Notes: generated by a model not told the origin, from the letters alone. A DNA stretch of 64,000 nucleotides from Yarrowia lipolytica (GCF_001761485.1 NC_090774.1:310001-374000), one strand, 5' to 3'; positions 34,964-45,363 are shown, numbered from the stretch's first letter. Numbers and translations: made by a program.

Positions 34964-37333
34964 ATGGAAGTGGACGACCCAAGGCAAGGCCAAGGCCATG
35001 ACCAGGGCCTTAGTGGTATCAAGACCAAGAAGAGTACCATCACAACGACAACTACAACTCAACATATCCGCTCTCACTCTTCTCATCCACAGCAAGAGGC
35101 TCCTCTGTATGTTCCAAAGGTGTCTCTTAACCCTAGCACCTCTCTGCCACTGTTGGCGTGCAGACTCATGCCTCAACCAAAGTGTTCAGAGGTGACAAGA
35201 AACACCCCTCGACCAAGAAATATTGAGACATACGCTCTGGATGTTCAGGAGGTTCTGGTAATGGAGGATCTGCTTAATGTTCTTATGGGCCACGAAGGTG
35301 TATACATCAACTACAGTGACTCTTACAACCCCCGACTTGAGCTCGATCGACTCAAAGGTCCTGATTACAGAACTGCCAGAGGGTTGGATCCCTCTTTCAA
35401 GGATTTTACACGAGCGTGCATCAAGATCGCGAGCACATACGTGTCATTGTCGGCTTTTGTTGACAAAATGACCCGCGACAGAAGAGGATTGGTCAATGGT
35501 GCCCTGGCAGCCTCTATCCGGAAGCTGCTCAAGGAGTACGTCAAGCTGGCACAAGGACTTGAATATTCCCTCAGATTTGAATCCGGCTTGACACTTCACA
35601 AGTTCCATTTAAAATTGATGACAATCGGAGGTATCTTACATGAGACCCATGAGCTCGCCAAGGATATCCTCAGGGAGGATGAGGTGCGTTTCCATAATGC
35701 CACCTTGGAGCCGAGCAATGACCTGGATGCACTTCTTGCCAAGTTCCGTGAGAACAGCGTGGAAATCGACACTCGAGGTTACGGAATCTCTCTTAATGGT
35801 TCGAGTATGTGTCGAGGAGGAATCACATTGAAGGTGATTGCAGAGAGACTAAATGCACATTCTGGCGACCCAACAGCGAACCAACTTCTCACCAGACTAC
35901 TCAACGATGCATCCAAGCCATACCTTCAAATGTTATCGCGGTGGATTTACCAGGGTGTAATTCTGGATCCTTACGGAGAGTTCTGCATCCAAGAGAACGG
36001 AGACCTTGCTACTGGAAACGAGGGTGCATACGATGAGTACTGGGAACAACGGTACTCTGTGCGCAAGGACGAGTTACCCCTACTCTTGTCCCAATCGAAT
36101 CTCCTCGAGAAGGTCCTTTTGGCTGGCAAGTATCTCAACATTGTGCGTGAGTGTGGAGGAGGAGACACCTCGAAGGACGCAGCTGTTAACTGGGAGTCCA
36201 TCCAAGACCCGGCGTTAGTGCCCAGCATTGCATCTGCCAGTGATGAGTCCAACAGAGCCCTATTATCCCTTCTGCTCTCATCTCATAACCTGTTCGACCG
36301 TCTTGCATCTTTGAAGCATTATTTCTTTCTGGACCGTGCTGATTACTACATCAACTTCCAGGACATTGCCTGGACTGAGCTTGCTCGCCCGGCTAGCCAG
36401 TCCTCTGTGACAAAGTTGCAGTACCTTCTGGATCTATGTCTACGGCAGCCTGGTTCAATCACTAGCACTGACCAATACAAGGACGACGTGGTTGCTTCCC
36501 TGGCACCAACAACAGTCTGGGACTATCTTTTGCAGATTGTGTGTGCCACTGATCCCAACGAATCTGGCTGGGAAAGCGACTCTAGAAAGATGTCCATGGA
36601 TGACATGCCTGTTTCGTGTGCTTTTCAGCTAGACTTCAAGGTCCCCTTCCCTCTCTCTCTCGTCATCTCCAGACGTGCTCTGATTCGATATCAGATACTC
36701 TTTCGTCATCTTGCCGAGCTGAAGAACCTTGAGCGACTCCTCAGTATCGTGTGGCTTGAAATGGCCAAATCTCGACACTGGCGCTACCCTACGAGCGACG
36801 AGAGACTCCACAAGTGGAAGGCTTTTTCAAACATTCTTCGAATCAAGATGGTGGAGTTTGTGAAACAACTTCTCTACCATTGCACTGCTGAGGTCATCGA
36901 GCCCAACTGGAAGCGACTACAGGAGAAGTTCAAGTCTGCTTCAAATGTGGATGAACTCATTGCTGACCACATCACCTTCTTGGACACTTGCCTGAAGGAG
37001 TGCATGCTTACTAACGAAAAGCTCATCCGGGTGCAGCAGAAGATCTTCGGGTACATCCGGTTCTTCGTGAACACCATTCAGGCTCGAAGTCACTTCCTTG
37101 AGATCGTAGACCCGTCTCATTTGTCCGATTTCGAACGAAGCCGACTGCAACCTGTGTATGATAGAAACGGAGCCACTATCCCCAACGACACGCTGGTAGA
37201 GCGGATGAATAGACTTGTCAAAACCACAGACACCAACTTCAGCCATAGCTGCAAGGTGTTCAAAGATGCCTTGGAGTTCTTCGCAGCAACTGAAAGCACA
37301 TCTCTGTTGGCCCTCAGTGCTCGTCTGAGTTGA
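34964..37333 (+). CDS. SPC97: Gamma-tubulin complex component Spc97/GCP2
   Basis: 789 aa, no intron. The N-terminal grip region is clear: QEVLVMEDLLNVLMGHEGVY, then GLDPSFKDFTRACIKIASTYVSLSAFVD and GLVNGALAASIRKLLKEY, both hallmarks of GCP2. The C-terminal part contains FPLSLVISRRALIRYQILFRHL and the following helices, which bind gamma-tubulin. GCP2 with GCP3 and gamma-tubulin makes the small complex that nucleates microtubules at the spindle pole body. The first 70 residues are Thr/Ser-rich and poorly conserved. The true start could be the internal MPQPKCS. Confidence 0.92.
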   Translation: MEVDDPRQGQGHDQGLSGIKTKKSTITTTTTTQHIRSHSSHPQQEAPLYVPKVSLNPSTSLPLLACRLMPQPKCSEVTRNTPRPRNIETYALDVQEVLVMEDLLNVLMGHEGVYINYSDSYNPRLELDRLKGPDYRTARGLDPSFKDFTRACIKIASTYVSLSAFVDKMTRDRRGLVNGALAASIRKLLKEYVKLAQGLEYSLRFESGLTLHKFHLKLMTIGGILHETHELAKDILREDEVRFHNATLEPSNDLDALLAKFRENSVEIDTRGYGISLNGSSMCRGGITLKVIAERLNAHSGDPTANQLLTRLLNDASKPYLQMLSRWIYQGVILDPYGEFCIQENGDLATGNEGAYDEYWEQRYSVRKDELPLLLSQSNLLEKVLLAGKYLNIVRECGGGDTSKDAAVNWESIQDPALVPSIASASDESNRALLSLLLSSHNLFDRLASLKHYFFLDRADYYINFQDIAWTELARPASQSSVTKLQYLLDLCLRQPGSITSTDQYKDDVVASLAPTTVWDYLLQIVCATDPNESGWESDSRKMSMDDMPVSCAFQLDFKVPFPLSLVISRRALIRYQILFRHLAELKNLERLLSIVWLEMAKSRHWRYPTSDERLHKWKAFSNILRIKMVEFVKQLLYHCTAEVIEPNWKRLQEKFKSASNVDELIADHITFLDTCLKECMLTNEKLIRVQQKIFGYIRFFVNTIQARSHFLEIVDPSHLSDFERSRLQPVYDRNGATIPNDTLVERMNRLVKTTDTNFSHSCKVFKDALEFFAATESTSLLALSARLS

Positions 37334-37638
37334 TTTTATGCAACGATGTATATAACCGAGGTTTTCAATAATATATTTATTTATTTTCTAGATTTTTTCA
37401 CTGGCTGTATTTCTCACAACTTGGGAGTGTTTTGCTCCCCATCAGCAGGTACTTAATATACTTGTAAGTATGGGTTCCCTCTTTTAAGTTGATGCACCCG
37501 CCCAGCTCTGGAGAATGCACATCCACGGACGCCGGATGACATTAACTGCCGACACTACAGCACCAACTACAGCACCTTCTGCACGTCTATCCACGGGTCG
37601 CCAATCTTCAAACGAAGCTGTGTCCTCAACCATGACCT
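37334..37638. other. Spacer SPC97 / ERF4-like
   Basis: A 305-bp spacer with AT-rich 3' UTR sequence, then an A/C-rich leader. No gene seen. Confidence 0.5.
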
Positions 37639-38181
37639 ATGACATCCTTCTTCAACTACCATGAATACATTAGCTCCAACGATCGGGCCCAAACCCACCA
37701 TCCGAACATTTACGTGGAGTATGGACAATCAGACACCAAGCTGAGGAGATGTGTGAGGGTCCCAAGAGACTACTCAGTGGTGGGCGATGAGTACCCTTAC
37801 TTCTCGACGCATTTTGTTGGCGAGGAACCAGGCGCTTACCCTAGCGAAGAGGGTCCAACCTACGACTCCCGCAGCCCACTGAAGGATATAATATCCTATC
37901 AGGAGTACAATGATATCGTGGGCACCATCAACGGCTACATGAAGCGTGCATTTTCGCCCTGGCAGAAATGCCAGTTTATCGAGACAGTGCTTTCATTCCT
38001 GACCCTATGGATATTCGAACGACTATTTGCTTCAAACAACGAAAGGGTCTTGGCTCAACTGGATGAGTACATCGATCAGTTGAACAGTAAGAACGCAGAC
38101 CGTTTCATTTTGATCAACCCACGCAAAAATGGATTTCTCTCCTTGGACTTTTTGGTGATGGTAGGAGAGCCCAACATATAG
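37639..38181 (+). CDS. ERF4: Erf4/Shr5-like palmitoyltransferase subunit (Golgin A7 family)
   Basis: 180 aa. The conserved Golgin A7/ERF4 domain occupies about 20-178. It starts with VRVPRDYSVVGDEYPYF and contains YNDIVGTINGYMKRAFSPW, a hydrophobic segment FIETVLSFLTLWIFERLF, and the end INPRKNGFLSLDFLVMVGEP, which are the most conserved parts. In S. cerevisiae Erf4 partners the DHHC enzyme Erf2 at the ER to palmitoylate Ras. In animals GCP16 does the same with DHHC9. The partner is not in this window. Confidence 0.82.
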   Translation: MTSFFNYHEYISSNDRAQTHHPNIYVEYGQSDTKLRRCVRVPRDYSVVGDEYPYFSTHFVGEEPGAYPSEEGPTYDSRSPLKDIISYQEYNDIVGTINGYMKRAFSPWQKCQFIETVLSFLTLWIFERLFASNNERVLAQLDEYIDQLNSKNADRFILINPRKNGFLSLDFLVMVGEPNI

Positions 38182-38318
38182 ATCACCATTCCACCAGACT
38201 CATCTTAATATATATGAATGTATTATTATCTACACTTGTACATTTGCACATACTGTACATACAGTACTGTAATAAATTAACAGAGGATGGGATTGCCAAA
38301 AAAATACCAGTGCTTGTA

Positions 38319-40769
38319 TTAGGCAGGTGTCTTTAGAACAGTGGTGGCCACTGTATTGTTCATTTCGTCGTAGACATACAGCACCTTGCCTACACACTTG
38401 AGAACCCAGAAGCCTGGATTCATGGGGTCTCCAAAGAAGTACTGATGATAGAGCTCCCGCGTAAGGTCATTTCGTCTGTCATCGTCACCGTGCAAGAGCA
38501 GCGGCATACTGAGATTAGCGTAAGGTGTGGGTGGCAAGCCCCATTCCACGACATAGCTTCCAATACCGACATCAAACGTGTGATTGTGTTTCTGAACAAC
38601 ATAATCCACAGCGTAATCCCAGAGTTGCTCTTTTCGGGATTCCGTTATCTTGCACTGCCACAGAGCATTTCTGGCAGGAATGAGCACCAGCTCTTCAACA
38701 ACCTGTGTAGTCTGACGCTCTGATTGAGTGGATGTATGGTATCGTGAGTAACGCATACCCTGGTAATCCTGCAGAAAGATGCGCTTCTCCTTGCAATGCT
38801 CAAACAGTGCTTTTCGAGGAGAGTTAGGAATGTTCTTATGATAGGGAGCGGCAGGAGAGGAGTCAGGTCCATGATATTGGATACAGCCGACCAACGGCTC
38901 GGACTTATAATGGCGAGGGAACAATCGTCTGGGAGTCTCATCGAGCCATTTAATCATCTCTCTATTCAAGGATGCCAGAGACTTGGCAGTGACAGTAAAG
39001 AAAGCCAGGGAGCTATAATCGAAGACAACCATAAGCCATTGGCATCCCGTCAGAGTCATGGGATAAGGGCCACTTATATCAATCAATACTGTATCAAGAG
39101 GCATAGGGGAGCGGAAAGAAGTGGGGGTGTAAAAAGCAGAGAACGGGGTGGTAAAGGGCGTCTTATGGTGAGCCTTCGGTATGTTTCGAGATTCACGATT
39201 CATGGTAGAGAAGCGGACACCGTTACCATTCAGAAAATCACAGTTATTGATGTTTTTGGTCAGCGAGAGAGTGTCTTCCTTCAGGGGCATCTGCACAAAG
39301 ATAGCATCCTCTTGGCCACAGTCCTTCAACACAGATACAACTCTTGAAAAGTTACCCTTCTTGACGAACAGGGTACCAGGATCATCAAAGGGGCGAGAGA
39401 TGATTTCGTAAGTGGAGCTTAGAACGTTGCGATCGCGCCGTGCGCGGTCATCATAAACAGCTTCAAGATATCCTCCTTCAGCGAGACAAACCTTTCCTCG
39501 TAGCAATTCTGGATTCTTCGGATCAACATAAACATCAGTAAGCATATCAGCTGAGCACACAATGTTATTTTCATTCTTGCCCAGGGCAGCAATCTCCCAC
39601 TGAGACATCCGTTCCATAGTATCGTCTGCATATGATCGATACCGGGTGAAGAAACGGCTTTCGTAGTTCTTGGCACATGCTTTCACTTCACGCTTGGGGG
39701 CATCGTCAATCTTGCGTCTCATTTGAGAGCTCAAACCTCGACAGTTGGGCACCCAACTAGCAAAAGTTTGAATAATGAAGTCACTGATCTCCTTGGGGTC
39801 TTTGAAATGCCGACTGAGAGCGAGTTTCCCACAGATACTCTTACGCTCAGCTGCACCTTTATCTACCGCAGGACGGTTGTAGAGACGCAGAGTATCCTGA
39901 ATTCTGATCACTTGCTGATATTTGTCAAGAAGTCTGTTCAAGGGAGAAGATACACCATCTGAGAACACAACGTGCTTGATAGCTTCCAACATGATATAGA
40001 ACTCGTGATTTTGAACCCATGGCACTCCTAGTCGTGTAGAACTGTAGGAAAACTTTTGCATAACGCTGTGGCAAGCAATATCAAGGAACTTGTCACGGAG
40101 GGGCGCAAAGTTGAACACAGCCTGCTTCGCCTTGTACTGAGGAGCCTTCTTGAGGATCTCCACCTCCTTATCTCTAGCCTCTGCACGATACAGCTCCATA
40201 CTGGTAACCCAGAGAAGAATCTGATCACTTCGCATGAATCTGACACATCGAGTTTGCATACACACACGCAAATAGAGGTCAGATAGACCTCGCGGATCTC
40301 CTCCAGACATGCTCAGAACAATAAGATCCTTGTTTCTCGTGTAAATATCTTTGAGCTTCTTTTCCACAGCAGGAGACAGCTCCTTCGTCTTGGGAGAGGC
40401 GATTGCATCTCTTATCTGTGCGTGTTCCTGAAATGTCAGAGTAGGGCACTCCTCTGCAGGAAAATCAGAATCGTCGATCTCGGGGAATGAGAGAATGTAT
40501 TCCCGGTCGGCCTTGGGCTTGAATGTACCTTCAGCCTTGGCGTCGGACACAAATTCGGCGTCGTAGTCCAACAGCAGACCCTCTTTTCTGTGGTAGAGCT
40601 GTTCAGGCTTGATCAGGGCTTCCTTCAGAGTCGTTGGAAACTGCAGTGAGCTATCAGAAAAAAGCGAGGTGTTGGTATTGTCTGCCGGAGAAGCAATGTC
40701 GCCAGACGATCCTCCGTTTTGGACCGAAGCGCCCTTGGTGCCGGGCCTTTTGTTATTCTTCTTCACCAT
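38319..40769 (-). mobile_element. Retroelement-integrase-like gene, one intact reading frame (probably domesticated)
   Basis: One uninterrupted frame of 816 codons. Residues about 545-735 have the layout of a retroviral-type integrase core: DTVLIDISGPYP, WLMVVFDYSSLAFFTV, a later helix near ALFEHCKEKRIFLQDY, and RYHTSTQSERQTTQVVEELV followed by ARNAL, as in Ty1/copia elements. The ~540 residues before it are not recognised. I see no reverse transcriptase, RNase H or protease, and no long terminal repeats on either side. It sits between ordinary single genes. It is best read as an old LTR-element gene piece that has been kept by the host, or a remnant that still looks whole. Its age cannot be judged from one copy. 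It could also be part of a larger unknown element. Confidence 0.6.
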
Positions 40770-41005
40770 GATACCGGTGCTGGGTTCGTGAAGCTGACGG
40801 AATTGATGGTGAGGTTTTCGTGCATATGCACAACTTAATCAATGTATGAAAAGGTCATTCCATGGGTTTACAACTAAACTGTGACACGGACTACAAGAGG
40901 GCGATTCAAAACTCGTCTGCCATTGTTTATAACGACCGTTAATCACTCGACAAAGTCTTACGTTGCCACCTGAGAGCTTCACGTCACGGCCACAAACCGC
41001 CTACC

Positions 41006-41545
41006 ATGCCTCCAGCCAACTGGCCCAGCAACATCGTCTTCATCAAGGAGAACATTTACTCGAACCAACTTACCTCCGAAGAGCTAGCAAACATAGGTCT
41101 GACACCCGCCAAGGCAAAAACTCGCCCAACGCCAAATGGATCTCCAACCAACAAGCTGATTAAGATCAAAAAGATCTCCGATCCCAAGCACCCTGCTAAT
41201 GGGCAGTTCGGTCTGTTTGCAAACCAGAAGTTGCCTGCAAAGTCGCATGTAATCGACTACGTTGGCTATGTACATCCAGACAGAGAAAGTGATCCCTCAT
41301 CGGACTACGACATCAGTCTTGACTCTGCCCTTGGCATCGGCATTGACGCCCAGAGATGGGGGTGTGAAGCTCGTATGATCAACGACTACAGAGGGATCAA
41401 TGCTACCAATAACGTCATATTTGACAATCGCATGGTAGGAAAAGAGCTGCGAATTGCTGTGTTTGTGGGCCCAAAGGATGTCAACAAGGGAGAGGAGCTA
41501 TGCATCAACTACGGAAAGGGGTTCTGGAAGGGACGAGCAGGATGA
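41006..41545 (+). CDS. Small SET-domain protein
   Basis: 179 aa, almost wholly a SET domain: HPANGQFGLFANQKLPAKSH and VIDYVGYVH at the start, CEARMINDYRGINATNNVIF in the middle (the N-H-x-like substrate core reads INDY here), and KGEELCINYGKGFW at the end, where SET proteins have GEELxxxYG. SET proteins methylate lysines on histones, ribosomal proteins or translation factors using S-adenosylmethionine. I cannot tell the target. No pre-SET or post-SET cysteines are seen, which argues for a non-histone substrate. Confidence 0.8.
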   Translation: MPPANWPSNIVFIKENIYSNQLTSEELANIGLTPAKAKTRPTPNGSPTNKLIKIKKISDPKHPANGQFGLFANQKLPAKSHVIDYVGYVHPDRESDPSSDYDISLDSALGIGIDAQRWGCEARMINDYRGINATNNVIFDNRMVGKELRIAVFVGPKDVNKGEELCINYGKGFWKGRAG

Positions 41546-42111
41546 CAGAATATATTTATATCGGCGCATATCTACAGTGCAGTACTTGTGGTATCATTGG
41601 GTAGCTACACACAAATACAAAGGCATTGTATAGCTACATAGGTCAACTACTGTACGTTACAAGCAATACATGGTATTCGCAAGGCTGATATGTAGTGAAC
41701 ACAGTTCGATTGTAGTATATGCCTCTCAGAGTAGGGACTCCAGTAGACTTCACCTTGACGAAGGACTCCATTCATTCGCAGCATAGGTCATACTATCGAA
41801 CACGTCCAGAGAGACCACTACCTTCATACCCTTATTCCTTAAGATACTGTACATACAGTATAGCTCAGATTAGAGCAGTCCCCAGTAACTACGATCGCAA
41901 AATGCTTTTCAAATGGATATTCTTAAATAACCAGCCATGCCCGACTGGGCCCTCAGGGTCTCGCCCGTTCTTGGGTCACCCTGTGTCCCTAGCTCTTCTT
42001 GAGCGTTAATTATCCTTCTCAGTAATACCAGTTTTACCATCCTTCCATCCCTCATCCATCGTAGTACATCCTCGTCGACAATCTTGTACTGCAAGAAACC
42101 CTTCCATCTCT
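41546..42111. other. Convergent spacer SET gene / FIP1
   Basis: No gene seen. GTAC-type words (CAGTACTTGTGG, TACTGTACGTTAC) lie at 41575-41665 and at 41845-41865. Confidence 0.5.
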
Positions 42112-42777
42112 CTACTTGGGTGGGTTCATGCCCTGCATCATTTTAAACATGTCAGGCATGCCCTCGCCACCAGGCATGGGCATCTGACCTCCACCAGGCA
42201 TACCAGGCATACCCATCATAGACATGCCCATCATGGCCATCATATTCTGGGGGTTGTATTCGCCTCGGATCTGGTTCTGTTTGTCACAGTAGGCCATCCA
42301 GGTGAACTCATCGAAGCCGTAGTTGAAGTAATCAGTGATATCGGCACCAGGCATCCGCCATGGCTTGTCCTCGAAGTCCTCTAGGTTGTGCTCAGTGATA
42401 GGCTTTCCATCCAGCATACCGACCTTTTCGATGTCGATTCCAGGCATCTTGGCCGCAGGTTGGGGCCGCTCTTCGGACGCGCTCTCTTCTTTGGGGGTAT
42501 CAGAAGCCTCAGGTGCCGCAGAAGAAGCTGCCGGGGCCTCCTTCTTAGCAGCAGCGGATGCCGTAGAAGCGAGCTTGCTGGGCGCGCCGGTGTCGATGAC
42601 AATATCAATGTCAGAGTCGTCGGATTCGTATTCAGAATCGGAATCATCTTCCGGTTCTTGTTGCTTCGTGGTCTGCGAGTGTGGTTCCTCATCATCCTCA
42701 GCTCCCTCGGGCTCAACTCGGGCCCGCTTTACCGCAGGCTCCTCGGTGCCGTAGAGAAAGTCGTCGTCGTCATCCAT
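42112..42777 (-). CDS. FIP1: Fip1, pre-mRNA polyadenylation factor
   Basis: 221 aa from MDDDDDFLYG. Upstream in-frame codons lack conservation. The Fip1 motif is at 134-164 (DFEDKPWRMPGADITDYFNY, then GFDEFTWMAYC). The N-terminal acidic/Ser region matches the part that binds poly(A) polymerase Pap1. The C-terminal 45 residues are rich in Met, Gly and Pro (MMAMMGMSMMGMPGMPGG), unlike the longer Pro-rich tail of S. cerevisiae Fip1. Fip1 tethers Pap1 to the cleavage and polyadenylation factor. It is divergent from the capping enzyme gene CEG1. Confidence 0.93.
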   Translation of the reverse strand: MDDDDDFLYGTEEPAVKRARVEPEGAEDDEEPHSQTTKQQEPEDDSDSEYESDDSDIDIVIDTGAPSKLASTASAAAKKEAPAASSAAPEASDTPKEESASEERPQPAAKMPGIDIEKVGMLDGKPITEHNLEDFEDKPWRMPGADITDYFNYGFDEFTWMAYCDKQNQIRGEYNPQNMMAMMGMSMMGMPGMPGGGQMPMPGGEGMPDMFKMMQGMNPPK

Positions 42778-43542
42778 CTTTGATGTCAGATGGGGGGATG
42801 GTGATGTTGCCGTGGTGGGTGTCGTTTGGCGTAGTGCTTTGCAGAAACCTTTCTTTAGGTTTGATGGTGGCCCAATACGAGGAGAGAATGTGGCGAAATG
42901 GGGAGTTTTGAGGGTATATGTATGAGAAATTTGAGATTTCTGAACCAAATAAATTTACAGTCATATTATCTCTTTAAAAAAGCATCTCTAGACTGCTAAA
43001 GACGTATTAGCGTCCCTCAAACATGGCTGACTAACACAACTCTATTTGGCCACACCAAACACTGCTGATGTATGGCGGCGGTGGTGATATGACTGCTTCA
43101 TTGCTGCTGGTTAAACAACATACAAGTATGTACTCGTACTTACAAATAACGTGAAGAAGTCACCTGTGCTAGCCCATCAAAACAGAAATGTTTTACAATA
43201 GTTTGGAGAATATCGGTACAAGTATTTCGAACAGACGCTTTAGTAAGACATTGGATACTCCTATAAGGAACTCATGTCGTTTCTCGTTCTACTTCGGTGC
43301 GAAAACTTTCAGAAGGACACTGCAGAGGAAGACATTCATACCTGTACCTTCATGAAATCATCCCCCCTACAGTACAAAGAATCGAGCCCCTTTCTACTGT
43401 AGTTCAGAAGCAATAGGGTTATGAAGGACCTTAACGAAGAGCTAAATACCACCACAATACCACACTCCATTCACCACAACCACCTGCATCAGGACGGCAT
43501 TAGGTTCAGCCATCTCAAATTTCACACCCCACCACCATCATC
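42778..43542. other. Divergent promoter region FIP1 / CEG1
   Basis: A 765-bp spacer between two mRNA-end processing genes. CAAC-rich leader before CEG1. No gene seen. Confidence 0.5.
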
Positions 43543-44718
43543 ATGTCTGGAATCGTCCCCGAAATTCCAGGCGAACAAGCGCCCCCAGATGCTGCTCACC
43601 AGCTCAAGGTGGATGTTGCGCGCCTCTTGCAAAAACCCAAGCTCAACTTTCCTGGTGCTCAGCCCGTCTCATTCGCCAGAAAACACATTGAAGAGGAGCT
43701 CTTCAAGCGAGATTATTATGTGTGCGAGAAGAGTGACGGTCTTCGATGTCTCATGTACGTGACATGGGAAAATAACCCCGACACTGGCCCCCAGCAGGTC
43801 ACGTATCTGATCACACGAAACAACGAGTTCTTCTTCATTCCCATGGTCCACTTCCCTTCGAATGATGGTAAGCCATTGCAAGACACAATTGTCGACGGAG
43901 AGCTCGTGCTCACAAAGGCCGAACCCCGATCCCTGCATTTCCTCATGTTTGACTGTCTTGCCTGCAACAAGATTCTGCTTACAGGCCGACCTTTGGACAA
44001 GAGATTGGGGTACCTCAATGCTGCCATCTCGCATCCTCTGAAAGAGTACCTGCACAAGAACCCCGAAGTTGCCCGCGACTTTCCCTTCAGTGTGCGCGTC
44101 AAGGATATGCAGTTTGCTTACAATGTGATGAACGTCTTTGCCAGCTTCCCGCACCTTCCGCACATCACAGATGGTCTCATCTTCACCTGTAGGGACCACC
44201 CTTACGTCTCTGGAACAGACGAGCGAATTCTCAAGTGGAAAAAACAAGACGAAAACTCGGTAGACTTTCTGATGACCATGAAGTTTCCTATTTTCGAGGA
44301 CACAAATGGTGAGAGTTGGACAGACTACGACGCAAAACCCGAAATCACACTCCTGGTGTGGACAGGACGGGACGGAAGCCGACCTTACGGCGAGCTGTAT
44401 CTCACTGACGAGGAATGGGATAACTTGAAGGCGCTGGAGGAGCCTCTGGAAGAGCGGGTCGTGGAATGTATTAAGGATGATAAGAAGCGATGGAGATATC
44501 TTAGATTCCGGGATGACAAGACGAATGCCAACTACATCACAACTGTCGAGAAGGTCATTGACTCTATTGATGATCCCGTCTCAGAGAAGAATCTGTTAGA
44601 TGCCGCTCCCAAAATTAAGGAGCTGTGGAAGGAACGAAATCGACGCCCACGCGACGAAGATAGAAAGCGAGTAGGAGGGGACGACCATGATCACGGTGCC
44701 AAAAGAGCTCGACAGTAA
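43543..44718 (+). CDS. CEG1: mRNA guanylyltransferase (capping enzyme)
   Basis: 391 aa. The nucleotidyltransferase nucleophile is Lys63 in EKSDGLR (motif I, KxDG). The other motifs follow: RNNEFFFIP (III), DTIVDGELVL (IIIa), TDGLIFTCRD (IV), LKWKKQDENSVDFL (V), and RWRYLRFRDDKTNANY (VI, with C-terminal OB fold). The enzyme adds GMP to the 5' diphosphate end of nascent mRNA and binds the Pol II CTD. The basic C terminus (RRPRDEDRKRVGG) may be a nuclear signal. Length fits Candida and Saccharomyces Ceg1 (about 450) minus a tail. Confidence 0.95.
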   Translation: MSGIVPEIPGEQAPPDAAHQLKVDVARLLQKPKLNFPGAQPVSFARKHIEEELFKRDYYVCEKSDGLRCLMYVTWENNPDTGPQQVTYLITRNNEFFFIPMVHFPSNDGKPLQDTIVDGELVLTKAEPRSLHFLMFDCLACNKILLTGRPLDKRLGYLNAAISHPLKEYLHKNPEVARDFPFSVRVKDMQFAYNVMNVFASFPHLPHITDGLIFTCRDHPYVSGTDERILKWKKQDENSVDFLMTMKFPIFEDTNGESWTDYDAKPEITLLVWTGRDGSRPYGELYLTDEEWDNLKALEEPLEERVVECIKDDKKRWRYLRFRDDKTNANYITTVEKVIDSIDDPVSEKNLLDAAPKIKELWKERNRRPRDEDRKRVGGDDHDHGAKRARQ

Positions 44719-44877
44719 AGCCTCAACCCAGATCAAGTAAATTATATATTGTAATATTAGCACACATACTTCAAAACCATATGGGAAAGGACCACAAGTA
44801 GACACTACAGTATGTACATACATACAGTACACGACAAAAAGTTATGGAGAGTGATGGGAATAAATAAAAAAGCAAGC

Positions 44878-44883
44878 AAAAAA
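44878..44883 (-). terminator. Pol III terminator after the tRNA pair
   Basis: T6 on the minus strand, five nucleotides past tRNA-Glu. Confidence 0.75.
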
Positions 44884-44888
44884 GGTTT

Positions 44889-44969
44889 CTCCGATACGGG
44901 GAATCGAACCCCGGTCTCCACGGTTCTCAAGATGAGAGCGTGATGTGATAGCCCCTACACTATATCGGA
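44889..44969 (-). tRNA. tRNA-Glu (CTC) with 9-nt intron
   Basis: Minus-strand cloverleaf: acceptor TCCGATA/TATCGGA with discriminator G, A-box TAGTGTAGGGGCTATC and T arm CCGGGGTTCGATTCCCCG. The anticodon stem TCACG/CGTGG has loop CTCTCAC, giving anticodon CTC. A 9-nt intron (TCTTGAGAA) lies after position 37. Mature length is 72 nt. Only 11 nt separate it from tRNA-Lys upstream. Confidence 0.92.
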
Positions 44970-44980
44970 AGTTGAAAATC

Positions 44981-45063
44981 AGCCCGACGTGGGGCTTGAA
45001 CCCACAGCCTTGAGATCACTTTTAAGTAAGAGTCTCACGCTCTACCGATTGAGCTAGCCAGGC
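44981..45063 (-). tRNA. tRNA-Lys (CTT) with 10-nt intron
   Basis: Minus-strand cloverleaf: acceptor GCCTGGC/GTCGGGC with discriminator T, D arm TAGCTCAATCGGTAGAGC, T arm GTGGGTTCAAGCCCCAC. Anticodon stem TGAGA/TCTCA and loop CTCTTAA give anticodon CTT. A 10-nt intron (CTTAAAAGTG) follows position 37. Mature length is 73 nt. The spacer to tRNA-Glu has only a T4 run, a weak stop. Confidence 0.92.
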
Positions 45064-45363
45064 TGGACGATATTCTGAGCTAAAGTTAGAGCTCTCAATA
45101 CAAAAATCTGGAAAGTCACGTGACCGAAATTTTGAAGTTGATAATAAAACGCCTTACAGCTCATGGATTTCATAAACACAAAGGGATATGATGTAGGTGG
45201 AATTATTAACATTGTGAGCTTTCGTCTTTAACTTATTACCCTGATATACAACAAATAACCACCTTGTGATTCTGTTCCTCTGGCCGCTCGTGACACTTTA
45301 TGGGTTAGGGTTCATAACAGATGTCGAGGATGACGATGCACCTCCACATCACCACTAATTAGC
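45064..45363. other. Spacer tRNA-Lys / GRH1
   Basis: A 300-bp spacer holding the tRNA-Lys leader and the GRH1 promoter. No further gene seen. Confidence 0.5.
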
